Under the pieces are notes generated by a model. The model did no database searches, was not told the origin of the DNA, and saw only the letters and a list, made by a program, of their open reading frames with translations. This document shows positions 26,574 through 36,481 of a stretch of DNA of 64,000 nt, in pieces. A program made the position numbers and the translations under genes. Source of the stretch: CAVVIO01 sp963748095 (lineage in GTDB: Bacteria; Bacteroidota; Bacteroidia; Bacteroidales; UBA10428); contig CAVVIO010000023.1 of the NCBI GenBank assembly GCA_963748095.1, forward strand, positions 62,001 to 126,000, written 5' to 3'. Each line of letters begins with the position of its first letter. Position 1 is the stretch's first letter.

Positions 26574-27827
26574 ATGTTGTATTATTTATTCAGTTATCTA
26601 AATAAATTCGATATACCGGGAGCGGGAATGTTCCAATACATTTCCTTCCGTTCGGGTATGGCCATAATTACTTCTCTCATTATTTCCATGGTATTTGGGA
26701 AAAAGATTATCATGCTGTTGCAGAAGAAACAAATTGGAGAATCTATCCGCAACCTGGGACTGGAAGGACAGATGCAGAAAAAGGGTACCCCTACCATGGG
26801 TGGGATAATTATCCTGGCATCTGTATTTATTCCTGTGCTTTTATTTGGTGATATACGCAATGTGTATGTAATACTTATGTTGATAACCACCCTCTGGCTG
26901 GGATTTGTCGGATTTCTGGATGATTATATTAAAGTATATAAAAAGAACAAGGAAGGACTTCGGGGAAAATTTAAAATCCTCGGTCAAATAGTTTTGGGAC
27001 TTGTTGTAGGCCTGACAATGTATCTGAATAAAGACATTGTAGTAAGGCAAAAAGTGTTGACAGATAAAGGAACTCCTGTTGTGCGTGTTGTTCAGGAGAC
27101 CGATGATGTGAAAACACATGAAGAATTTGTTACCCGAGAGGTAAAATCAACGAAGGTTAACGTTCCGTTTTTCAAAAATAATGAGTTCGACTATGCCGTG
27201 TTGATCAGTTTTCTGGGAAAAGAAACAAGGGAGAAATGGGCATGGGTAGTAGTTATCCTGGCAATAATTTTTATTGTCATTGCAGTTTCGAATGGGGCGA
27301 ACCTTACAGATGGTCTGGATGGCCTGGCATCGGGAATATCAGCGATAATAGGTATTACGCTCGGTATACTGGCATACCTGTCGGGTAACATTATCTATGC
27401 CGATTACCTGAATATTATGTATATACCTCACACCGGAGAGCTGGTGGTGTACATGAGTGCATTTATCGGGGCACTGATCGGGTTTATGTGGTACAACTCC
27501 TATCCGGCGCAGGTATTTATGGGAGATACGGGAAGCCTTGCTATCGGGGGAATAATAGCTGTATTTGCGATTCTTATCCGCAAAGAATTACTCATCCCTA
27601 TCCTATGCGGGATCTTCTTTGTAGAAAGCTTGTCGGTAGTGATGCAGGTAAGCTATTTCAAATACACAAAGAAAAAATTTGGTGAAGGGAAAAGAATATT
27701 TCTGATGGCGCCATTGCATCATCATTATCAAAAAAAGGGCTATCCGGAACCTAAGATTGTAACAAGGTTTTTGATAGTTGCCATATTACTGGCAGTAATT
27801 ACAATTGTAACACTAAAGATCAGATAA
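26574..27827 (+). CDS. mraY: Phospho-MurNAc-pentapeptide transferase
   Basis: Polytopic inner-membrane enzyme that loads UDP-MurNAc-pentapeptide onto undecaprenyl phosphate to form lipid I. 417 residues, about ten transmembrane segments. Catalytic and family motifs: KKGTPTMGGIII (near 64), FLDDYIKVYKKN (Asp pair near 115), NGANLTDGLDGLASG (near 243) and MAPLHHHYQKKG near the C-terminus. It exceeds the usual 320-360 residues mainly because of an insert at about 155-215 (VLTDKGTPVVRVVQETDD...), which I believe is common in Bacteroidota. Ten bases after murE and four before murD. Confidence 0.96.
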   Translation: MLYYLFSYLNKFDIPGAGMFQYISFRSGMAIITSLIISMVFGKKIIMLLQKKQIGESIRNLGLEGQMQKKGTPTMGGIIILASVFIPVLLFGDIRNVYVILMLITTLWLGFVGFLDDYIKVYKKNKEGLRGKFKILGQIVLGLVVGLTMYLNKDIVVRQKVLTDKGTPVVRVVQETDDVKTHEEFVTREVKSTKVNVPFFKNNEFDYAVLISFLGKETREKWAWVVVILAIIFIVIAVSNGANLTDGLDGLASGISAIIGITLGILAYLSGNIIYADYLNIMYIPHTGELVVYMSAFIGALIGFMWYNSYPAQVFMGDTGSLAIGGIIAVFAILIRKELLIPILCGIFFVESLSVVMQVSYFKYTKKKFGEGKRIFLMAPLHHHYQKKGYPEPKIVTRFLIVAILLAVITIVTLKIR

Positions 27828-27830
27828 GTA

Positions 27831-29168
27831 ATGGAAGAAAGAATCGTAATTTTAGGAGCCGGTGAGAGTGGGACCGGAGCGGCAGTCCTCGCAAAACAAC
27901 AGGGATATGATGTGTTTGTATCCGACTCGGGAAAAATTAAAAGCCATTACAAAGAGATTTTGTTCACATACGAAATCGAATGGGAAGAAGACCAGCACAC
28001 AGAGAAGCTCATACTCAATGCCGATGAAGTGATCAAGAGCCCCGGAATATCCGAGAAATCCGAAATTGTACTGGCTATACGTAAAAAGGAAATACCGGTC
28101 ATTTCCGAGATTGAATTTGCCAGCCGGTTCACCAGCGCAAAGCTTATCTGTGTTACAGGGAGCAATGGTAAAACAACAACTACTTCCCTGTTACACCACA
28201 TGCTGAAAAAAGCAGGGTTAAACTGTGGTATGGCCGGAAATATAGGGAAAAGCTTTGCCATGTCGGTCGCCCAGAATAATTACGATTACTATGTGCTTGA
28301 ACTGAGCAGCTTTCAGTTGGAGGGTATTTATCACTTCAAACCCAGTATTGCCATATTGTTAAATATCACCGCCGATCATCTCGACCGGTATGGCTACGAC
28401 CTGCAAAATTATGTGGATGCCAAATTCCGGATAACACAGAATCTTTCGGAAGATGAATATTTTGTTTATTGTTCGGATGATGAGATCACAATAAGAGAAC
28501 TGGAGAAGATCGTATTAAAGGCTAAACAGTTAGGCTTCACCCTTGCTACTAACAGGAGGCAGGGAGCTTATATCGAAAATTCCATGATGAAAGTTGAAGT
28601 AGGTGATGATGTTTTTACCATGAGCGTAAATGACTTGTCTCTTAAAGGAAAACACAATATTTACAACTCTATGGCTGCCGGAATAACAGGAAGAGTGTTG
28701 CAGTTACGAAAAGAAATTATTCGTGAAAGCCTGATGGATTTCAAGGGAGTGGAACACCGGCTCGAACGATTTATTAAAGTACATGGCATTGAATTTATCA
28801 ACGATTCGAAAGCCACAAATGTAAACTCCACCTGGTATGCATTGGAAAGTATGACAGATTCGGTGATTTGGATAGCCGGGGGTATTGATAAAGGGAACGA
28901 TTACATGGAGCTGGAAGAATTGGTTCGTCAAAAGGTGAAAGCACTCATCTGCCTGGGAACCGATAATAAAAAATTACACGAAGCATTTGATAATAAAATA
29001 GAAACTATAGTTGATGCATCATCGATGAAAGATGCCGTGAAAGCTGCTTATCATCTCGGAACCAATGGTGATGTTGTTCTGTTATCGCCGGCATGTGCCA
29101 GTTTTGATCTGTTTGAAAACTATGAAGACAGGGGCCGGCAATTTAAAGAATGTGTGAGGGAATTATAA
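27831..29168 (+). CDS. murD: UDP-MurNAc-L-alanine:D-glutamate ligase
   Basis: Cytoplasmic Mur ligase adding D-glutamate. 445 residues with N-terminal Rossmann-like ILGAGESGTGAAVLA (5-19), ATP loop CVTGSNGKTTTTSLLHHML (near 105-123), ELSSFQLEGIYHFKPSIAILLNITADHLDRY, the C-terminal-domain entry FKGVEHRLERF, and NDSKATN with the conserved lysine. Length typical. Its stop lies one base before ftsW. Confidence 0.96.
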   Translation: MEERIVILGAGESGTGAAVLAKQQGYDVFVSDSGKIKSHYKEILFTYEIEWEEDQHTEKLILNADEVIKSPGISEKSEIVLAIRKKEIPVISEIEFASRFTSAKLICVTGSNGKTTTTSLLHHMLKKAGLNCGMAGNIGKSFAMSVAQNNYDYYVLELSSFQLEGIYHFKPSIAILLNITADHLDRYGYDLQNYVDAKFRITQNLSEDEYFVYCSDDEITIRELEKIVLKAKQLGFTLATNRRQGAYIENSMMKVEVGDDVFTMSVNDLSLKGKHNIYNSMAAGITGRVLQLRKEIIRESLMDFKGVEHRLERFIKVHGIEFINDSKATNVNSTWYALESMTDSVIWIAGGIDKGNDYMELEELVRQKVKALICLGTDNKKLHEAFDNKIETIVDASSMKDAVKAAYHLGTNGDVVLLSPACASFDLFENYEDRGRQFKECVREL

Positions 29169-29169
29169 T

Positions 29170-30333
29170 ATGAGTGAAATAGTTCAGAAATATTTTAAAG
29201 GCGACCGGATCATCTGGGGGGTGATCCTGGGGCTTTCTATTTTTTCTGTTCTGGCAGTTTACAGTTCTACCGGAACTCTTGCCTATAAATACCAGGGAGG
29301 AAATACCGGCTATTATATTATGAAACATGCCACCTTCCTGTTTATAGGATTAATAATTGTTTATATCACTCATTTAATACCCTATAAATTTTTTTCCAGG
29401 TTGTCGCAGTTATTTGTTCTTATTGCCATACCCTTACTATTAATCACTTTGTTTATGGGTGCACGTATCAATGAAGCATCGCGATGGCTTACCCTGCCGG
29501 GTCTGGGTTTTACCGTTCAGACTTCCGATTTTGCCAAGTTGGCGCTGATCATGTATGTAGCGCGCTTTTTATCCATCAAACAGGATAAGGTCAAGGATTT
29601 CAAAACAACATTTGTTCCCTTAATAATACCGGTATTGCTGATTTGCGGATTAATTCTGCCGGCTAATCTTTCCACTTCGGTAATTCTTTTCGGCACTTCT
29701 ATCGTTCTTATGTTTATCGGAAGGATAGATTTCAGGTATATCCTGCTATTATTCATTATTCTTATAGGTTTGCTGGCAGCATTCATTTTTATAGCAAAAT
29801 TTATTGGTTACGAAGGCAGGATAAAGACATGGGAAAACCGTGTAGAGAATTTCAGGAGCGGTAGCGGGGAAGAGGACGGAAACTACCAGTCGGATCAGTC
29901 GAAGATTGCAATTTCTACCGGGGGGATATTTGGGAAAGGCCCAGGTAACAGCGTACAGCGTAATTTTCTTCCGCATCCTTATTCCGATTTTATTTATGCC
30001 ATTATAGTAGAAGAATACGGATCGTTCGGGGGACTTATCATATTACTGTTTTACCTGATTTTATTTTTCAGGGCGGGAGTAATTGTGCGAAAAAGCAGCA
30101 GAACATTTCCTGCTTTTCTTGCCGTAGGACTTACCCTGATGCTTGTATTTCAGGCGATAGTAAATATGGCGGTAGCAGTTGGCATCATGCCGGTTACCGG
30201 GCAGCCACTTCCTTTGGTGAGTATGGGAGGCTCTTCTATGTTATTCAGTTGCACGGCGCTGGGGGTTGTTCTGAGTGTAAGCCGGAGTACCCGTGATCCG
30301 GAAGTAATTACGGAGGGTGTTGAAAATGACTGA
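29170..30333 (+). CDS. ftsW: Septal glycosyltransferase FtsW
   Basis: SEDS-family multi-pass membrane protein that polymerises lipid II at the septum with FtsI. 387 residues, about ten transmembrane segments. Conserved stretches: INEASRWLTLPGLGFTVQTSDFAKLAL (near 98-124), the SEDS region QSKIAISTGGIFGKGPGNSVQRNFLPHPYSDFI cut here as two blocks around residues 243-275, and the C-terminal GQPLPLVSMGGSSM. The catalytic Asp of the family lies in the large periplasmic loop. The end overlaps murG. Confidence 0.94.
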   Translation: MSEIVQKYFKGDRIIWGVILGLSIFSVLAVYSSTGTLAYKYQGGNTGYYIMKHATFLFIGLIIVYITHLIPYKFFSRLSQLFVLIAIPLLLITLFMGARINEASRWLTLPGLGFTVQTSDFAKLALIMYVARFLSIKQDKVKDFKTTFVPLIIPVLLICGLILPANLSTSVILFGTSIVLMFIGRIDFRYILLLFIILIGLLAAFIFIAKFIGYEGRIKTWENRVENFRSGSGEEDGNYQSDQSKIAISTGGIFGKGPGNSVQRNFLPHPYSDFIYAIIVEEYGSFGGLIILLFYLILFFRAGVIVRKSSRTFPAFLAVGLTLMLVFQAIVNMAVAVGIMPVTGQPLPLVSMGGSSMLFSCTALGVVLSVSRSTRDPEVITEGVEND

Positions 30334-31433
30334 GCGTAAAATGAAAATAATAATCAGCGGAGGAGGTACGGGGGGACATATTTTCCCGGCACTGGCTATT
30401 GCCGAAGAAATTAAAAAACGGCATAAGTCTGCCGATATATTATTTGTAGGTGCCAAAGACAGGATGGAGATGGAAAAAATCCCGGCTGCGGGTTACAGGA
30501 TTATCGGACTGCCGGTGGCTGGATTCAGCAGAAAACAACTGGCGAAGAATTTCTCAGTAATCTTCCGGCTTATAGTAAGTTTAAAAAAAGCGAAAGGAAT
30601 TATTAAAGAATTTAAACCGGATATAGTGGTTGGAGTCGGCGGATATGCCAGCGGCCCGATGTTGCGCACTGCTGCCCGACAAGGAATCCCGACACTGATA
30701 CAGGAACAGAATTCATATGCCGGAATGACCAATCGCCTGCTTGGCAAAAAAAACACAAAAAATTTGTGTGGCTTATCCCGGCATGGATAACTATTTTCCG
30801 GCGGATAAAATTGTTCTTACAGGAAATCCGGTTCGTACAGGTCTTTCCGATATCGGAAAAAAAATATCGGAAGCAAGGACATATTTTGATCTTGAAAAAA
30901 ATAAACCTGTACTTCTTATCTTAGGTGGAAGTCTTGGAGCCCGTACCATTAACAGGAGTGTGATGGAAAATCTCGACTTACTGGCTGAATCGGGAGTTTC
31001 AGTGATCTGGCAAACCGGAGCACTTTATCATTCAGAAGCACTGGAAGCCGTGAAAGGTTTTTCTGTAGAAAACATAAAAATTCACGATTTCATTTCACGC
31101 ATGGATCTGGCGTATGCCATTGCAGATGTAATTATCAGCCGGGCAGGGGCAGGAACAATTTCCGAAATTTGCCTGGTTGAGAAACCGCTTATCCTGGTGC
31201 CTTCTCCCAATGTGGCAGAAGACCATCAGACAAAAAATGCCATGGCTCTGGTTGATCGTGAAGCCGCAGAAATAGTAAAAGATGACGAAGCCGTTGAAAG
31301 GCTTTTACCACGGGCTCTGATATTGTTAAAAGATGAGGAACGACAAAAACTATTGAGTAAAAATATTTCAAAACTGGCATTGCCTGATTCGGCAAAACTA
31401 ATTGTGAACGAAATTGAAAAATTAATACAATAA
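30326..31433 (+). CDS. murG: MurG glycosyltransferase, reading frame broken by one base
   Basis: Lipid II-forming enzyme: adds GlcNAc to lipid I on the inner face of the membrane. The first part (30326-30790) has GGGTGGHIFPALAIAEEI and VGVGGYASGPML; the second (from about 30744) has LTGNPVRTGL, LILGGSLGARTINRSVM and SRAGAGTISEICLV. The frame is lost at a run of eight A at 30746-30753. With seven A the protein reads ...NRLLGKKTQKICVAYPGMDNY..., continuous and of normal length (about 368). MurG is essential, so a base-call error, or slippage on the A-run that restores the frame, is more likely than a dead gene. ATG 30326 overlaps the ftsW stop; ATG 30341 is the alternative. Confidence 0.9.
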
Positions 31434-31436
31434 ACA

Positions 31437-32834
31437 TTGGATCTTAATTTTTTACATAGGGTATATTTTCTTGGGGCAGGTGGTATAGGAATGAGCGCCC
31501 TGGCAAGGTATTTTAAGATTATTGGTCTGGAAGTAGCCGGTTATGACCGTACACCTACCGACCTTACTCGAAGACTTATTACATCGGGAATCGACCTTCA
31601 TTTTGAAGATGATGTGGACAAAATACCTTCCTCGTTTCTCGATAAAATGGGGACCCTGGTCGTTTATACCCCGGCAATTCCTTCTGATCATACCGAATTG
31701 AATTATTTTAAAGAAAATGGATTTGAAATTCATAAGCGATCAGAAATATTGGGAGAACTGACAAATTCACGTAAGGGAATTGCTGTTTCCGGCACACATG
31801 GAAAAACAACAGTCTCTACCATGATCGCCTATTTACTGGATAACTCATGCCTCGGATGCAATGCATTTTTAGGGGGGATATCAAAAAATTTCAACAGTAA
31901 CCTGGTTCTCTCGGCTGAAAGCGATTATGTGGTAGTGGAAGCCGATGAATTCGACCGGTCGTTTCTGCAGCTATTCCCCTTTATTACCGTGGTAACAGCT
32001 ATGGATGCAGATCATCTGGACGTATACGGGAACAAGGAAGAGCTGGAAACTTCCTTTAATCAGTTCGTAAATCAAACCAAACAAGGGGGCACCATTCTTT
32101 ACAAAAAAGGATTACCGGTAAAGACAGATGCACAAAAAAAATACCGTGTATTAACTTATTCACTGAACGAAAAAGCCGATTACTATGCCGGCAATATAAA
32201 TATTCAGCAGGGCAGGTATCATTTCGACCTGATAACACCCGGCAGGAAAATCACCGATCTGGAACTGAAACACCCGGGTCTGACAAATGTTGAGAATGCC
32301 GTGGTAGCTGCGGCAGTAGCCTATCAGCTTGAAGTAGATGAGGAACATATCCGTAAAGCATTAAGTACTTTCGAGGGAAATAATCGCAGATTCGATATTC
32401 ATATCAACACCCCCAACCTGGTGTACATGGATGATTATGCACATCATCCCCTGGAACTGGATGCTGTAATCGGATCGGTTCGTGATATGTACCCGGATAA
32501 GAAGATCACAGGTATTTTTCAGCCACACCTGTATTCCCGTACCAGGGATTTTGCCGGTGAATTTGCCCGTAGTCTTAGCCAGCTTGATGAACTGATTTTA
32601 ATGGATATTTATCCGGCCCGTGAATTGCCGGTAAAAGGGGTTAGCTCTGAGTTGATATTTAATGAGGTAAACCTTGAAAATAAGGTGCTTTGTTCAAAAA
32701 ACAATTTGCTTGATATTATAAAAGGCCGGAATTTTGATGTATTGCTGACCCTTGGGGCTGGAGATATAGATCAGTTTGTTGGTCCAATAAAGAGAATGAT
32801 GAACGAACGAATAAAGACAATTAACCGATTATGA
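31437..32834 (+). CDS. murC: UDP-MurNAc:L-alanine ligase
   Basis: First Mur ligase of the stem-peptide pathway, cytoplasmic. 465 residues: nucleotide-binding start VYFLGAGGIGMSALARYF (9-26), ATP loop VSGTHGKTTVSTMIAYLL (near 116-133), EADEFDRSFLQLFPFITVVTAMDADHLDVY split over 170-199, MDDYAHHPLELDAVI and FQPHLYSRTRDF. The start is a TTG three bases after the murG stop; no ATG is available without losing the nucleotide-binding loop. Overlaps ftsQ by ATGA. Confidence 0.95.
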   Translation: MDLNFLHRVYFLGAGGIGMSALARYFKIIGLEVAGYDRTPTDLTRRLITSGIDLHFEDDVDKIPSSFLDKMGTLVVYTPAIPSDHTELNYFKENGFEIHKRSEILGELTNSRKGIAVSGTHGKTTVSTMIAYLLDNSCLGCNAFLGGISKNFNSNLVLSAESDYVVVEADEFDRSFLQLFPFITVVTAMDADHLDVYGNKEELETSFNQFVNQTKQGGTILYKKGLPVKTDAQKKYRVLTYSLNEKADYYAGNINIQQGRYHFDLITPGRKITDLELKHPGLTNVENAVVAAAVAYQLEVDEEHIRKALSTFEGNNRRFDIHINTPNLVYMDDYAHHPLELDAVIGSVRDMYPDKKITGIFQPHLYSRTRDFAGEFARSLSQLDELILMDIYPARELPVKGVSSELIFNEVNLENKVLCSKNNLLDIIKGRNFDVLLTLGAGDIDQFVGPIKRMMNERIKTINRL

Positions 32835-33625
32835 GCCGTTTTAAGGTCATATTGAACTGGATGGTTGTTATCATATACCTGGTGGTGGTGTTTGGGTTTA
32901 TTTCCGAAAAAAACCATGCCAGGATTTGCCATGCTATCCGTGTCAATATCCTTGACAGTGCGCAGACCGGATTTATTCAACAGGAAGATATATTGAAATT
33001 ATTGGATAAAAGCAGGATGGAAATCAAGGGAAGGCCTATTTCCGGGATTAACCTGAAGAAGATGGAAAATTTGCTTGATAACCAGGGAACAATAAAGAAT
33101 GCAGAAGTTTATTGTACAAATTCGGGTACATTGAATATCGATATTCAGCAGCGTCAACCTCTGGTCAGGATAATTGATAAAGCCGGAAGAAGTTTTTATC
33201 TGGATGCGGAAGGTACGATTATCCCGCTTTCAGGGAAATACAGTCCGCTTGTTCTGATAGCAAATGGTAATATTACAGAACCTTTTGATCCAAATAAAAC
33301 AAACAATATCTGGAAGGTTAAAACAGATAATTTAACCGACCGGCAAAAGATAATTTATGACTTGTTTGAATTGGTCCGCTATATTACATCTAATGAATTC
33401 TGGAATGCCCAGATTGAACAGGTTTATGTGAATGACGATTCTGAATTTGAAATTATCCCACGTGTGGGTCCGCATATCATCATTCTTGGTACTATAGAGA
33501 ATTACCAGGAAAAATTCGATAAGTTGATGACCTTCTATAAAGAAGGACTAAACAAAGTAGGATGGAACGCTTATCTTACCATCAACCTGAAATATAAGAA
33601 TCAAATCGTATGTACAAAAAATTAA
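32831..33625 (+). CDS. ftsQ: Cell-division protein FtsQ-like
   Basis: A 264-residue bitopic membrane protein: one N-terminal transmembrane segment (about 6-24), then a POTRA-like region (residues about 30-100, with LNIDIQQRQPLVRIID) and a beta domain. Sequence identity to FtsQ is always low; the call rests on topology, on the QRQPLVRI strand and on position between murC and ftsA. It should bridge FtsL/FtsB and the cytoplasmic ring. Starts on an ATGA overlap with murC. Confidence 0.85.
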   Translation: MSRFKVILNWMVVIIYLVVVFGFISEKNHARICHAIRVNILDSAQTGFIQQEDILKLLDKSRMEIKGRPISGINLKKMENLLDNQGTIKNAEVYCTNSGTLNIDIQQRQPLVRIIDKAGRSFYLDAEGTIIPLSGKYSPLVLIANGNITEPFDPNKTNNIWKVKTDNLTDRQKIIYDLFELVRYITSNEFWNAQIEQVYVNDDSEFEIIPRVGPHIIILGTIENYQEKFDKLMTFYKEGLNKVGWNAYLTINLKYKNQIVCTKN

Positions 33626-33629
33626 TATC

Positions 33630-34940
33630 ATGAGGCAAAAAAGCAATTATGTTGCGGCAATCGACATTGGAACGACCAAGATAGTATCCATTGTTGGCAG
33701 GAAAAATGACAATGGGAAGCTCGAAATACTGGGTATGGGCAAAACCACCTCGAAAGGAGTGAAAAGGGGAGTGGTCCTGAATATTGAGGAAACCATGAAT
33801 GCAATCCGCTATACCGTGGAAGAAGCCCAAAAGCAATCAGGCGTCATATTTTCCGATATATATGTTGGCATTGCCGGCCAGCATATAAAAAGTATCCGAA
33901 ACCGCGGGTATATCAACCGCGACTCGTATGAGAATGAGATAACCAAAAAAGATATTGATGCGTTAATAGCCGACATGTATAAAATCCCGATAGATGTAGG
34001 GGAAGAAATTATTCACGTTCTCCCTCAGAATTTTATTGTGGATAATGAAACGGGTGTAAAAAATCCGGTAGGGATGTCGGGCAGGCGGCTGGAAGCTAAT
34101 TTTCATATCGTGATCGGCCAGATAGCTTCTGCAAAGAATATCGAAAAATGTGTCAACCGGGTGGGTCTGAAGGTCAATCAGTTGGTACTTGAACCGCTGG
34201 CATCCTCCGCGGCAGTGCTTACCGAAGATGAAAAAGAAGCAGGTGTGGCACTGGTAGATATCGGTGGAGGCACTACTGATGTAGCCATATATTTTGATGA
34301 TATTATCAGGCATACTGCGGTTATTCCATTCGGGGGTAACGTAGTAACCAAAGATATTAAGGAAGGCTGTTCCATATTAGGCCGGCAGGCTGAAGCCCTG
34401 AAAACACAATTCGGATCGGCACTGGGTGATCTGGCAAGTGAGGATAAAGTAGTGACCATTCCGGGTATCAGCGGCAGGGAGCCAAAGGAAATATCGTTTA
34501 AGAGCCTGGCTTACATTATTCAGTCGAGAATGGAAGAAATAATTGATGCCATCCTTTTCGAAATTGAAAATTCTGACTGCATGGATAAATTAAGTGCAGG
34601 GATCGTTTTAACAGGTGGCGGAGCTTTACTCAGGCACCTGCCACAATTGGTAAAATTCCGTACCGGAATGGATGTTAGAATAGGTTTACCCAATGAACAC
34701 CTGGCCAGTGGTACAATGGCCGAAATAAACCAACCGATGTTTTCCACCAGTGTCGGCCTGTTACTTAAAGGTTATGAAATAATGGACGCGCGCAGCCGTG
34801 AACAGGAATATGAAACATTACAGGATGAGCCGGTTGAGGAAGAGGAAAAGGAAGAAAAACAGAAGAACCGGATGGGTATTTTCGATTCACTGAAAAAAAC
34901 AATTACAGATATTTTTGAAGAAAACGATGCCAAAATGTAA
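33630..34940 (+). CDS. ftsA: Cell-division protein FtsA
   Basis: Actin-like ATPase that tethers FtsZ to the membrane. 436 residues: phosphate-1 loop VAAIDIGTTKIVSIVG (7-22), the FtsA-specific 1C domain (about 85-165), phosphate-2 LVDIGGGTTDVAIY, and the adenosine motif IVLTGGGALLRHLP. The C-terminal end GIFDSLKKTITDIFEEN is an amphipathic helix, the usual membrane anchor; an acidic-then-basic linker (VEEEEKEEKQKNR) precedes it. Four bases after ftsQ. Confidence 0.96.
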   Translation: MRQKSNYVAAIDIGTTKIVSIVGRKNDNGKLEILGMGKTTSKGVKRGVVLNIEETMNAIRYTVEEAQKQSGVIFSDIYVGIAGQHIKSIRNRGYINRDSYENEITKKDIDALIADMYKIPIDVGEEIIHVLPQNFIVDNETGVKNPVGMSGRRLEANFHIVIGQIASAKNIEKCVNRVGLKVNQLVLEPLASSAAVLTEDEKEAGVALVDIGGGTTDVAIYFDDIIRHTAVIPFGGNVVTKDIKEGCSILGRQAEALKTQFGSALGDLASEDKVVTIPGISGREPKEISFKSLAYIIQSRMEEIIDAILFEIENSDCMDKLSAGIVLTGGGALLRHLPQLVKFRTGMDVRIGLPNEHLASGTMAEINQPMFSTSVGLLLKGYEIMDARSREQEYETLQDEPVEEEEKEEKQKNRMGIFDSLKKTITDIFEENDAKM

Positions 34941-34993
34941 TGTTCATCTGATCATTTTTTGACTCGATTCATAACAATAAAAATACAAGCATT

Positions 34994-36451
34994 ATGAATG
35001 AAGATTTAATGAATTTCGAATTACCGGTAAACAATTCCTCCATTATAAAAGTGATCGGCGTTGGTGGAGGCGGAGGTAATGCAGTAAATCATATGTTTCA
35101 CCAGGGCATCAAAGATGTTGATTTCGTTGTATGTAATACCGATTCACAGGCCCTTGCCAGTAGTCCGGTAAATGTAAAAATACAATTGGGATCTTCTCTT
35201 ACCGAAGGAAGAGGAGCTGGAAATAAACCTGAAATTGGACGCCAGGCAGCAATTGAAAACCTCGACGATGTGATGAAGGCTCTGGGAACTAATACTAAAA
35301 TGGTATTCGTTACCGCCGGAATGGGAGGTGGAACCGGAACAGGAGCAGCCCCGGTTATAGCCAAGGCTGCCAAAGAGATGGGAATGTTAACTGTTGCCAT
35401 TGTCACAATTCCCTTCCGGAACGAGGGACAACGTAGGGTTAACCAGGCTGTGGAAGGCATAGCCGAGCTGGAAAAGAATGTTGATTCGCTACTGGTTATT
35501 AATAATGAACGGATACGCGAAATTTATGGTGACCTGAAAGTTTCAGAGGCATTTGCCAGGGCCGACGATGTGCTGGCTATTGCTGCCAAAGGTATCGCCG
35601 AAATTATTACTGTTCACGGCTACATAAACGTTGACTTTGCCGATGTGGAAACAGTGATGACCGATAGTGGTGTGGCTATCATGGGTTCTGCGAAAGCCGA
35701 GGGTGAGGACCGTGCTATAAGAGCTGTACAACAGGCACTGAACTCTCCTTTGCTGAATGATAACGAAATAAAGGGAGCACGTAATATACTTATTAATATT
35801 ACTTCGGGAGTAGATGAGATCACTATGGATGAGATTGGTCAGGTAACCGATTTTGTACAGGATTGTGCCGGATCTGATGCCGACCTGATTTGGGGAAATG
35901 GAGTGGATGAACACCTGGGCAATATGATGAGTGTAACTGTTATAGCTACCGGATTCAATACCAATAGTATTCCTGAGTTATATGCAAGAAAACGCCAGCT
36001 TGATAAGATTCCTTTATGGGAGAACACACTCCAAAGCAATGTGGAGCAAACTACTTTTGAGGTTAAGAACAAGTCGCATGACGATTCGGAAAAAGGCAGC
36101 AATTCGCAGCGGATCATCGAATTTGAGATCACCAATGACCTGAACCTGAATTCTGTAAAAAAACCATTGGTTGAACCTACGGCTATAGACAGAAAGAAGG
36201 CAGCGGAAAGAGTGAAAAACATAAGGAAAACATATGAAAAACTACGTGATCTTAAATTTAATAATCCGGAGATGAAAAGTAATATCGATGAAATAGAAAA
36301 CGAACCGGCTTATATCCGAAAAAAAATTGAACTTGATAAAATGAAACATTCAGATGACCGGAAAATTTCACGATATTCGCTTGACAATGATGATGATTCG
36401 GTTACTAAATTAAGTCCGAATAATCCGTATCTGCATGATAATGTAGATTAA
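34994..36451 (+). CDS. ftsZ: Cell-division protein FtsZ
   Basis: Tubulin-like GTPase that forms the division ring. 485 residues. GTP-site motifs: VIGVGGGGGNAVNHM (about 15-29), tubulin signature GGGTGTGAAPVIA (near 112-124), and NERIREIYGDLKVSEAFARADDVL in two blocks for the T7/synergy region. The polymerisation domain ends near 320; a long variable, charged C-terminal linker follows (about 320-485), longer than in E. coli and usual in Bacteroidota. The canonical C-terminal FtsA-binding peptide is not obvious. Last gene of the dcw cluster here; 53 bases after ftsA. Confidence 0.96.
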   Translation: MNEDLMNFELPVNNSSIIKVIGVGGGGGNAVNHMFHQGIKDVDFVVCNTDSQALASSPVNVKIQLGSSLTEGRGAGNKPEIGRQAAIENLDDVMKALGTNTKMVFVTAGMGGGTGTGAAPVIAKAAKEMGMLTVAIVTIPFRNEGQRRVNQAVEGIAELEKNVDSLLVINNERIREIYGDLKVSEAFARADDVLAIAAKGIAEIITVHGYINVDFADVETVMTDSGVAIMGSAKAEGEDRAIRAVQQALNSPLLNDNEIKGARNILINITSGVDEITMDEIGQVTDFVQDCAGSDADLIWGNGVDEHLGNMMSVTVIATGFNTNSIPELYARKRQLDKIPLWENTLQSNVEQTTFEVKNKSHDDSEKGSNSQRIIEFEITNDLNLNSVKKPLVEPTAIDRKKAAERVKNIRKTYEKLRDLKFNNPEMKSNIDEIENEPAYIRKKIELDKMKHSDDRKISRYSLDNDDDSVTKLSPNNPYLHDNVD

Positions 36452-36481
36452 ACCTGCTGTATTAATTTTAAATTAGAAGAA

